DNA of 42,628 nt from an uncultured Lachnospiraceae bacterium. GTDB taxonomy: Bacteria; Bacillota; Clostridia; Lachnospirales; Lachnospiraceae. Position numbers and translations under genes: made by a program. The stretch lies in contig CAOKWI010000035.1 of assembly GCA_948473115.1 (NCBI GenBank), positions 1-42,628 on the forward strand, read 5' to 3'. The notes beneath the pieces are model-generated. The model worked only from the letters and a program-made list of their open reading frames with translations, was not told the DNA's origin and searched no databases. Below, in pieces: positions 17,131 through 24,206 of the stretch (the stretch's first letter is position 1; each line of letters opens with the position of its first letter).

Positions 17131-17886
17131 ATGTTTAATCAAATCGATTTTGGAAAAAGAGTAAGAGAATTTCGTACAAGAAAGAATTACACCCAAAAGG
17201 AGATCGCTCTTAGAATAGGCGTCTCCGAACAGGCTGTATCCAAGTGGGAGAACGGCGACTGCCTGCCCGATATTTACAATTTAAAGCTGTTGGCACAAAT
17301 ACTTCACATTTCTGTTGACACCTTATTGGACACCCATATGCAGAATTCGGAGAAAATTGTAGAAACCGTTAATGTTTGCGGCGCACGCTTCGATATTGTC
17401 GAAAAGCCTGAGGCCATACTTGCGGGGAAAATTATTTATGCAAAGGATTTCCCCGACATTCACAGCTTTTATTCCGCAGTAGACGCTCTTGCGGCAGATA
17501 GGGACAAGCCATACTTCAGCGCGCTGAGAGAAAGCGTTCTGCCGATATATGATATAAACTTAAGCGTAAATTTCTGGCTTGATGAACAAAGCCGCGCATA
17601 CGGCGCGGTAAGAGAAGTTATGACGGAGGATCAGCCCACAGGCACGGATATTTACAAAGTTCCCGCGTCGCTGTATATACGGGCGTACACAAATAAAGAG
17701 ACTTCAAGAATTGTCTGCAGGGAACAGTGCGAAATATGGGAGCTCTTTGCATATATCAGAAACCATTTTATGCCATCCTACAATTTTAAAATGGCTCAAA
17801 ACGGAGCACAGGAGATGGAACTGTTCGACACCTTCGACCACAGCACCGGTTACGCTTATATGCCCGTAGAAGCGCTCACGCGCTAG
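17131..17886 (+). CDS. XRE-family regulator with C-terminal effector-binding-like domain
   Basis: A 251-residue protein. Residues 7-65 form a standard HTH_3 domain (TQKEIALRIGVSEQAVSKWENGDCLPDIYNLKLLAQIL). The C-terminal half (about 80-250) resembles GyrI-like/AraC effector-binding domains: a pair of strand-helix repeats with E/W/Y residues such as CEIWELFAYIRNHFM. So it probably senses a small hydrophobic or cationic ligand. A drug-efflux gene lies upstream, but in separate transcription. The gene is clearly AT-richer than its neighbours (for example many AAA/ATT/TAT codons), which hints at later acquisition. Its stop codon lies inside the left end of the 17883-18048 repeat. Confidence 0.8.
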   Translation: MFNQIDFGKRVREFRTRKNYTQKEIALRIGVSEQAVSKWENGDCLPDIYNLKLLAQILHISVDTLLDTHMQNSEKIVETVNVCGARFDIVEKPEAILAGKIIYAKDFPDIHSFYSAVDALAADRDKPYFSALRESVLPIYDINLSVNFWLDEQSRAYGAVREVMTEDQPTGTDIYKVPASLYIRAYTNKETSRIVCREQCEIWELFAYIRNHFMPSYNFKMAQNGAQEMELFDTFDHSTGYAYMPVEALTR

Positions 17887-18048
17887 AGCGTGTTTGAAAA
17901 TTCATTCCCGCCATCTGCACGCCCCACTTTGCGGCATCTTTGCCCCTCATTCGGTCAACGTAGCCCACTACGCCTCCCTCATTCGGGTCAAATCTGCCAC
18001 AAATTGTGACGCACAGCTGACGGAAAGCATTTTTCAAACACGCTCTAG
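17883..18048. repeat. 166-bp MITE-like element with 18-bp perfect terminal inverted repeats
   Basis: CTAGAGCGTGTTTGAAAA (17883-17900) and its exact inverse (18031-18048) bound a non-coding interior. The interior contains GTAGCCCACTACGC, shared in reverse complement with 2741-2765. The left end supplies the stop codon of the XRE gene. It could also act as a bidirectional terminator between convergent genes. Confidence 0.7.
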
Positions 18049-18095
18049 GACTGTATTGACCCGTTCATTTAGCTGAAAAGGAACAGGTCAGTACA

Positions 18096-19112
18096 CTAAC
18101 ACAGGACGGACTTCCGCGGTACGATGCTGGTGCCGATCTCGATCTTGACCGGGAAATGTTCCCTGGAATGGATTCTCTGTATCAGACGTTCTACCGCTGT
18201 CTGCGCCATATATTGCTTGGGCACATTGACGGTGGTCAGCGGCGGATCGATATAATTGCACAGGGGCATATTGTCAAAGCCTATGATGCTGATATCCTCC
18301 GGGACGCGGAAGCCCTGTTCCCTGAAAGCCCTGATCGCCCCGGCTGCGATCAGGTCGTTATCCGCAAAGTAACAGGGGGACGGTTCCTCCCCCGCCCGCA
18401 GCAGCTGGATCATATCCTCGTATGCCCCCTCCATGGAAGGGGTGAGGGAGAGGACGCTGGATTTGGAGGCGGACATTCCATAGGTGCGCAGCGCTTTGTA
18501 GAAGCCGTCCGCCCGCTCGCCGAAGTTTCCGATTTGATAGGAGGAACGCAGATATCCCGGCTGCTTTTTTGTCTTTTGGATCAGGTAGCTGGTAGCCTGA
18601 TAGGCGCCCTGAAAATTGTTGATCAGCACACAGTCATACTTAAGACCTTCGAAGTAGGTGTCCAGAACCACAATGGGTATCCGGAGAGAATCAAAAAGCT
18701 TAAAATCTTCATAATGCATCTCTGTGGCCAGCAGGATAATCCCGTTGCAGTAGGGCATTTCCTTCAATTGCTGCCGGCTGTCCTCATCTCCATGAAAATA
18801 ACTGATATTCAGCTGATAACGGGCCTGCCTGCAGCTCAGGCTGATCCCTTCCGTGAGCTGGTTGAAAAAGGGAGTATCCGTTACGATTGCCCCATGCTTC
18901 CTGTATATGATAAAAGAAATGGCGCCGTGCTCCGGTCTGGATTCGGAGGCGGCTTCTTTTAATTTCGTGAAATCATATCCGGCCTGCTCTGCGGCTTCCA
19001 GCACGCGCCGCCTTGTGGCCGTGCTGACGCCGGACTTGTTGTTCAGGGCCATGGAGACCGCAGCCTCCGACAGTTTCAGTCTTTTTGCCAATTCCTTGGC
19101 CGTAATGGACAT
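18096..19112 (-). CDS. LacI-family transcriptional repressor of the pentose catabolic operon
   Basis: A 338-residue repressor. The N-terminal HTH (MSITAKELAKRLKLSEAAVSMALNNKSGVS) is classical LacI, followed by the hinge and a periplasmic-binding-protein-like ligand domain (GFDNMPLCNYIDPPLTTVNVP near the end is typical). The start at 19112 is chosen because GAGGAGGG lies just upstream on the - strand; the longer frame from 19148 has no ribosome site. It is transcribed divergently from the isomerase gene, with promoters facing apart across 192 bases and a palindrome overlapping the operon promoter. It most likely represses the sugar genes at 19305 onward until the sugar or its phosphate binds. 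Confidence 0.92.
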   Translation of the reverse strand: MSITAKELAKRLKLSEAAVSMALNNKSGVSTATRRRVLEAAEQAGYDFTKLKEAASESRPEHGAISFIIYRKHGAIVTDTPFFNQLTEGISLSCRQARYQLNISYFHGDEDSRQQLKEMPYCNGIILLATEMHYEDFKLFDSLRIPIVVLDTYFEGLKYDCVLINNFQGAYQATSYLIQKTKKQPGYLRSSYQIGNFGERADGFYKALRTYGMSASKSSVLSLTPSMEGAYEDMIQLLRAGEEPSPCYFADNDLIAAGAIRAFREQGFRVPEDISIIGFDNMPLCNYIDPPLTTVNVPKQYMAQTAVERLIQRIHSREHFPVKIEIGTSIVPRKSVLC

Positions 19113-19146
19113 AGGATCCCTCCTCGTTTCTTTCCGATATAATCCC

Positions 19147-19175
19147 ATGTTAGCAAATTCAGTAAATTAAGTCAA
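19147..19175 (-). promoter_or_regulatory. Promoter of the lacI-type gene
   Basis: Read on the - strand: TTGACT (19175-19170), a 17-base spacer and TAACAT (19152-19147). Confidence 0.65.
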
Positions 19176-19190
19176 TAAGGATGTGATATT

Positions 19191-19233
19191 TGCTTAATAT
19201 TAAGTTGAAATTAAGCAGCATGGATTTTACAAT
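19191..19233 (+). promoter_or_regulatory. Promoter and LacI-type operator of the isomerase operon
   Basis: TTGAAA (19205-19210), a 17-base spacer and TACAAT (19228-19233) form a good promoter. TGCTTAAT (19191-19198) and ATTAAGCA (19210-19217) form an inverted repeat overlapping the -35 box, and CTTAATATTAAG (19193-19204) is itself a perfect palindrome. This is the likely operator of the divergent LacI-type protein. Confidence 0.65.
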
Positions 19234-19304
19234 CTGATGGAAGCGTTAAAAGTGTTCCGGAAAAGGCGGACACGGGGACAAAGGCGGGGACAAGGAGGAA
19301 GAGC

Positions 19305-20723
19305 ATGGCACAGATCAAGATAGGATTCGCACCCACAAGAAGAAGTATTTTCAGTGCGCCCGATGCGGTAAGATATAGGGGCCTGACCGCGGAAATGCTG
19401 AAAAAGCTGGGAGTAGAGTTTGTGGATATCGACGATGTCAATGAGGAGGGGCTGCTCTACGATGAGAGCGGCAGACAGAAGATACTGGAGAAGTTCAGGC
19501 GGGAAAAGGTGGATGGATTATTTCTTGCCCACTGCAATTTCGGGACGGAATATCTCTGCGCCAGGCTGGCGAAGGATCTGAATGTGCCGGTGCTGCTCTG
19601 GGGGCCGCTGGACGAGAGACCGGAGGAGAACGGTGTCAGGCTTCGGGATTCCCAGTGCGGCCTGTTTGCCACAGGGAAGGTGCTGCGCAGGTTCCGTGTT
19701 CCTTTTACCTATCTGACCAACTGCCGCCTGGAGGATCCGGTGTTTGCCAGGGGAATCAAAGATTTTCTGGCGGTGTGTAATGTGGTGAGGACTTTCCGCA
19801 GCATACGCATCCTGCAGATCGGCCCCAGACCCTTTGACTTCTGGTCCACCATGTGTAACGAGGGAGAACTGCTGGAGAAATTTAACATACAGCTGTCACC
19901 GGTTCCGCTGCCGGAGCTGACGGCGGAGGTAAGGCGCTGTATTGCGGAGGATGCGGCTGTGGAGGAGACCAAAGCGTACTGCAGGGATCACATGGAGATC
20001 GATGTCAGTGAAGAACAGCTGACCAGCGTGGCGGGCCTGGCTGTGGCAATGGAAAACCTGATCAGGAAATATCACTGTAATGCCGGAGCGATACAGTGCT
20101 GGAATGCCCTGCAGTCCGAGCTGGGTATCATGCCCTGCGCCGCTAACGCGCTGCTCAATGACAAGGGGATTCCGATTGTCTGTGAGACGGATATCCACGG
20201 CGCCGTGACCGCCCTGATGGTGGAGGCCGCGTCGAATGATGATACCAGGAGCTTTTTCGCGGACTGGACGATCCGGCACCCGGATATCGAGAACGGGGAA
20301 CTGCTGCAGCACTGCGGTCCATGGCCGTTGTCGGTGGCGGCATGCAGACCGCGCATCACTTATCCGCTGGCCTTTGATTATCCCGGAGCCATCACGGCGG
20401 AGGCAAAGCAGGGCGAACTGACGCTTGCGCGCTTTGACGGCGACAACGGGGAGTACAGTCTGCTTCTTGGAAATGCCAGGGGAGTGGACGGCCCGAAGGG
20501 AATGGGTACATATCTGTGGATCCAGGTGGACAATATCAAACGTCTGGAGGCAAAGGTGGTGGAGGGGCCTTATATTCATCACTGTGTGGGGATCCATAAG
20601 GACGTGGTGCCGGTGCTCTATGAAGCGTGTAAATATCTGGGGATCAGTCCCGATCTGTATGATCCTGTGGAAGAGAAGGTGAAGGCGTATCTGCGTGGCG
20701 AAGAGTGTGAGAAGAAAATCTAA
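19305..20723 (+). CDS. L-fucose/L-arabinose isomerase-like sugar isomerase
   Basis: A 472-residue cytosolic enzyme of the FucI/AraA fold, expected to convert an aldose to a ketose using a divalent metal. Visible landmarks are an N-terminal Rossmann-like part (KVDGLFLAHCNFGTEYLCARLA), a middle IGPRPFDFWSTMCNEGELLEKF, the metal-site segment CETDIHGAVTALM (Glu and Asp as likely ligands), and the C-terminal HHCVGIHKDV (His ligand). AAGGAGG at 19292-19298 supports the start. It is the first gene of the operon with split transketolase and FGGY kinase. Its substrate is inferred from context as a pentose, possibly D-apiose; the sequence alone does not settle this. Confidence 0.82.
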   Translation: MAQIKIGFAPTRRSIFSAPDAVRYRGLTAEMLKKLGVEFVDIDDVNEEGLLYDESGRQKILEKFRREKVDGLFLAHCNFGTEYLCARLAKDLNVPVLLWGPLDERPEENGVRLRDSQCGLFATGKVLRRFRVPFTYLTNCRLEDPVFARGIKDFLAVCNVVRTFRSIRILQIGPRPFDFWSTMCNEGELLEKFNIQLSPVPLPELTAEVRRCIAEDAAVEETKAYCRDHMEIDVSEEQLTSVAGLAVAMENLIRKYHCNAGAIQCWNALQSELGIMPCAANALLNDKGIPIVCETDIHGAVTALMVEAASNDDTRSFFADWTIRHPDIENGELLQHCGPWPLSVAACRPRITYPLAFDYPGAITAEAKQGELTLARFDGDNGEYSLLLGNARGVDGPKGMGTYLWIQVDNIKRLEAKVVEGPYIHHCVGIHKDVVPVLYEACKYLGISPDLYDPVEEKVKAYLRGEECEKKI

Positions 20724-20817
20724 TCGCTTGCGGCAGAGGCCGCTTCGCGAAGATTTTCTACGGCGCAGAGACAGCGCCTTTCTCACACGGAAGAATCGCA
20801 GGTGCAGCGATTCTTCC
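20705..20817 (+). repeat. Long stem-loop overlapping the isomerase stop, plus a second hairpin
   Basis: GTGTGAGA and AGAAAATCT (20705-20721, partly the last codons) pair with AGATTTTCT (20751-20759) and TCTCACAC (20781-20788). GGAAGAATCGC (20789-20799) pairs perfectly with GCGATTCTTCC (20807-20817). There is no T tract, so a role in mRNA stability or spacing is more likely than termination. Confidence 0.55.
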
Positions 20818-20888
20818 GGCCTTGCAGCGGTTCATGGATAGTTAGTGGCGGCATGACGGGAAGCGTAAGTGGATGGAGGATGGATGAA

Positions 20889-21722
20889 ATGAATGCGATC
20901 AGGGATTTGGAGAGAAAAGCCTGCGAGATCCGCATGGATGTTGTGAGGCTGGTTTATACGACGGGCTGCGGACATATCGGAGGGGACATGAGCGAGATGG
21001 AGGCAATGGTAGCCCTCTATTATAAGCATTTGAACTGCAGCCCGGAAAAGGAAAAGGATCCGGACAGGGACCGGTTTATCCTGAGCAAGGGTCATGCGGT
21101 GGAAACACTTTACTGCATCCTGGCGGACAGGGGATATTTTGACAGGGAGGAACTGATGAGTACCTACTCTCGCTGCCGATCCAGGTTTATCGGGCATCCC
21201 AACAACAAGATCCCCGGCGTGGAAATGAATTCCGGTTCCCTGGGGCATGGACTTCCGATGGCTGTGGGAATGGCGCTGGCAGGGAAGATGGATCGAAAGG
21301 ATTACCGTATCTATACGGTGATGGGCGATGGAGAACTGGCGGAGGGAAGCGTATGGGAGGGAGCAATGGCCGCAGGCCATTATAAGCTGGACAATCTCTG
21401 TGCCATCGTGGACAGGAATCGCCTGCAGATCTCCGGAACCACGGAGGAGGTGATGTCCCATGGGAATCTGGAGGAGCGGTTTATGGCCTTTGGCTGGAAT
21501 GTGCTGTCTGTGCCCGGTAATCACATGGCAGCCATGGACGGGGCGTTGACGGTGGCCGGGCAGAGCGCGGGAAAGCCCACCGTCATCATAGCAAATACGG
21601 TCAAGGGCTGCGGCGTTTCCTTTATGGAGGACAATGCGGCATGGCACCACAGGGTGTTTTCCAGGGAACAGTATGAACAGGCAATGGCGGAGCTGCAGGA
21701 CAGGAGGGCAAGGCTGCTATGA
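20889..21722 (+). CDS. Transketolase N-terminal (thiamine-diphosphate-binding) subunit
   Basis: First half of a split transketolase, 277 residues. It binds thiamine diphosphate through GDGELAEGSVWEGAMAAGHY...NLCAIVDRN (the GDG-X-N motif), with the conserved HIGGDMSEMEAMVALYY and GSLGHGLPMAVGMALA segments upstream. GGAGG at 20875-20879 supports ATG 20889 over ATG 20880. The gene overlaps the next (ATGA at 21719-21722), as expected for stoichiometric subunits. Split transketolases next to a sugar kinase act on specialised ketose phosphates; the apulose-4-phosphate transketolase of known D-apiose pathways has this two-subunit form. Confidence 0.92.
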   Translation: MNAIRDLERKACEIRMDVVRLVYTTGCGHIGGDMSEMEAMVALYYKHLNCSPEKEKDPDRDRFILSKGHAVETLYCILADRGYFDREELMSTYSRCRSRFIGHPNNKIPGVEMNSGSLGHGLPMAVGMALAGKMDRKDYRIYTVMGDGELAEGSVWEGAMAAGHYKLDNLCAIVDRNRLQISGTTEEVMSHGNLEERFMAFGWNVLSVPGNHMAAMDGALTVAGQSAGKPTVIIANTVKGCGVSFMEDNAAWHHRVFSREQYEQAMAELQDRRARLL

Positions 21723-22642
21723 GTATCGCGAACAAACAGGCAATCTGTAATGTATTAATGGAAAAGGCGAAGACGGAAAAGGATATTGTGGTACTGTGCT
21801 CGGACTCCAGGGGCAGCGGCTCCATGGCGCCCTTTGCGGACAGCTATCCGGAGCAGTTTGTGGAGGTGGGCATCGCGGAGCAGAACCTGGTATCCATTGC
21901 GGCGGGTCTGGCTGCCTGCGGGAAGCGGGCTGTGGCGGTATCCCCCGCCTGCTTTCTCTCCACCCGCTCCATGGAGCAGGTCAAGGTGGATGTGGCTTAT
22001 TCCCACACCAATGTGATCCTGCTGGGAATTTCAGGCGGCGTGTCTTACGGGGCGCTGGGGATGACCCATCACTCGGCCACCGATATCGCCACACTGGGTT
22101 CCATCCCAGGTATGCGCATTTATCTGCCCTCCGACAGGCTGCAGTCGGAGAAGCTGACGGAGGCGCTTCTGGAGGACGAGGAGCCTGCCTACGTGCGGGT
22201 GGGAAGAAACGCGGTGGAGGATATCTACGAGGAGGGAAAAGTGCCCTTCGAGATGGATAAAGCCGTCTTTTTGAGGGAGGGGACGGATCTTGCCATCATC
22301 GCCTGCGGGGAGATGGTGCTGGCGGCAAAGCGCGCCGGGGAAAGCCTGGAACAGAAGGGCATTCATGCGGCGGTGATCGACATGTACTGCGTGAAGCCGC
22401 TGGACGAGGAGGCGGTGCGGAAGGCCGCACAGACCGGCAGGATCATCACGGTGGAGGAACACTGCCCCTACGGCGGCCTGGGATCCATGGTGAGTCAGCT
22501 GACCGCGGCCAAGGCTCCCTGCAGGGTCGTGAACCTGACACTTCCCGATGCGCCTGTGATAACGGGGAAGTCCCAGGAGATATTTGATTATTATGGACTG
22601 AACGAGGAGCATATTGTCAGGGTCGCAGAGGAAATGCTTTAG
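21719..22642 (+). CDS. Transketolase C-terminal (pyrimidine-binding) subunit
   Basis: Second half of the split transketolase, 307 residues. VEVGIAEQNLVSIAAGLA holds the Glu that activates the thiamine pyrimidine ring; the remainder (ISGGVSYGALGMTHHSATDIATL, then the C-terminal domain with ITVEEHCPYGGLGSMV) matches the family over its full length. Its start overlaps the stop of the N-terminal subunit by 4 bases. The complex should move a two-carbon unit from a ketose phosphate onto an aldehyde acceptor such as glyceraldehyde 3-phosphate. Confidence 0.92.
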   Translation: MSIANKQAICNVLMEKAKTEKDIVVLCSDSRGSGSMAPFADSYPEQFVEVGIAEQNLVSIAAGLAACGKRAVAVSPACFLSTRSMEQVKVDVAYSHTNVILLGISGGVSYGALGMTHHSATDIATLGSIPGMRIYLPSDRLQSEKLTEALLEDEEPAYVRVGRNAVEDIYEEGKVPFEMDKAVFLREGTDLAIIACGEMVLAAKRAGESLEQKGIHAAVIDMYCVKPLDEEAVRKAAQTGRIITVEEHCPYGGLGSMVSQLTAAKAPCRVVNLTLPDAPVITGKSQEIFDYYGLNEEHIVRVAEEML

Positions 22643-22671
22643 GGAAACGATGATTTCATCAGCGTTTCCCT
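22641..22671 (+). repeat. Hairpin AGGGAAACG/CGTTTCCCT after the transketolase
   Basis: AGGGAAACG (22641-22649) pairs with CGTTTCCCT (22663-22671). The same core stem recurs at 32961-32988. No T tract follows, so read-through into the kinase gene is likely. Confidence 0.5.
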
Positions 22672-22724
22672 GGCAGGCAATTGCGCAAACGTCTGAAATG
22701 TCTTAGGAAAACAGGGAGAGGGTT

Positions 22725-24206
22725 ATGGAAGCAAGGTATATTCTGGCGGTGGATCAGAGCACCCAGGGGACAAAGGGACTTCTCTTCGACGACAGAGGGG
22801 ACCTTACGGCAAGGGCGGATCTGCCCCACAGACAGATCATAAATGAAAAGGGCTGGGTAGAGCATGACCTGGAGGAGATTCTGGATCACACGCTGGAGGT
22901 GTGCCGCCGGGTCATTCGAAAGGCGGGCATTGATCCGGGACAGGTCGTTGCCATGGGGATATCCAATCAGAGGGAGACCTCCGCGGCCTGGAACAGGGAC
23001 ACCGGGCATCCGGTGTGTAACGCCATTGTCTGGCAGTGCGCAAGGGCAGCGGAGCTGGTGGAACGGCACAGGGCGGAGGGGGAGGCGGTCCGCAGGGCGA
23101 CAGGGATTCCCCTGTCGCCCTACTTCCCGGCGGCGAAGCTGTCCTGGATCATGGAAAACGTGCCCGAGGCATCGGCGCTGGCGGGGGAAGGGAAGCTTTG
23201 CCTGGGCACGGTGGACAGCTGGCTTCTGTACCGTCTGACGGAGGAGCGGGCACATAAGACGGATTACTCAAACGCCTCCCGCACCCAGGTTTTTGACATT
23301 GAAAAGCTTCGGTGGGATGAGGAGCTCTGTGATAGCTTCCGGATTCCTGTGGAGGCGCTGCCGGAGGTCTGTATGTCGGATTCCTGCTTCGGCCACACCA
23401 CGTTGGGCAGATTTCTGCCATATCCCATACCGGTCTGTGGTGTGCTGGGGGACAGCCACGGCGCGCTGTTCGGGCAGAACTGCCTGCAGCCGGGACAGCT
23501 GAAAGCGACCTATGGAACAGGCTCCTCCGTCATGATGAATATCGGGGAGAGGCCTCTGTTCAGTGAGAAGGGCCTTGTCACCAGTATTGCATGGGGAATG
23601 CAGGGCAGAATAAACTATGTGTTTGAGGGAAACCTGAATTATACGGGAGCGGTGATCAGCTGGATGAAGGATGAGCTGGGAATCATTTCCGGCCCGGAGG
23701 AGACAGCTCGGATGGCAGAGGAGGCAAACCCCCGCGATAAGACTTATTTTGTTCCCGCGTTTACGGGACTGGGAGCGCCCTATTGGGAGGAAAGGGCCAC
23801 AGGGCTCTTTACCGGAATTACCAGGACCACCGGCAGAAACGAGATCGTGAAGGCGGGTCTGGAGTGCATTGCCTACCAGATCGCGGATCTGGTGGAGCTG
23901 ATGGGGGAACAGCTGGGCGAGAAGCCCAGGGTGTTGAAGGTGGACGGCGGCCCCACGGGCAATGATTACCTGATGCGGTTTCAGAGCGATATTACCGGCA
24001 TCAGGGTGAGGGCGCCGAAGCTACAGGAGCTTTCCGGCATGGGGGCGGCTTATGCCGCCGGTATCTCGGCAGGGCTGTATCTGCCGGAAAAGCTATTTGA
24101 CGAGGCCGGATACCTGGAATATCTGCCGTCCATGACAAAGGACAGGAGAAAGCAGCTCTGCGACGGATGGAGACAGGCGGTTGGGAGGGCGTTGACGCAT
24201 GAGTGA
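22725..24206 (+). CDS. FGGY-family carbohydrate kinase
   Basis: A 493-residue ATP-dependent sugar kinase. The N-terminal phosphate-binding loop is ILAVDQSTQGTKGLLFD, followed by GISNQRETSAAWNRDTG and IVWQCARAAELVE, which look glycerol-kinase-like. The catalytic base is the Asp of GDSHGALFGQ, and the C-terminal ATPase domain has KVDGGPTGNDYLMRFQSDITG and ELSGMGAAYAAGISAGL. It is full length. Glycerol kinase itself has GDQQAALFGQ at the active site; the change to GDSH and the genomic context point to a ketose such as apulose or another ketopentose. It ends 8 bases inside the next gene (overlap 24199-24206), so it is translationally linked to the AraC regulator. Confidence 0.9.
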   Translation: MEARYILAVDQSTQGTKGLLFDDRGDLTARADLPHRQIINEKGWVEHDLEEILDHTLEVCRRVIRKAGIDPGQVVAMGISNQRETSAAWNRDTGHPVCNAIVWQCARAAELVERHRAEGEAVRRATGIPLSPYFPAAKLSWIMENVPEASALAGEGKLCLGTVDSWLLYRLTEERAHKTDYSNASRTQVFDIEKLRWDEELCDSFRIPVEALPEVCMSDSCFGHTTLGRFLPYPIPVCGVLGDSHGALFGQNCLQPGQLKATYGTGSSVMMNIGERPLFSEKGLVTSIAWGMQGRINYVFEGNLNYTGAVISWMKDELGIISGPEETARMAEEANPRDKTYFVPAFTGLGAPYWEERATGLFTGITRTTGRNEIVKAGLECIAYQIADLVELMGEQLGEKPRVLKVDGGPTGNDYLMRFQSDITGIRVRAPKLQELSGMGAAYAAGISAGLYLPEKLFDEAGYLEYLPSMTKDRRKQLCDGWRQAVGRALTHE

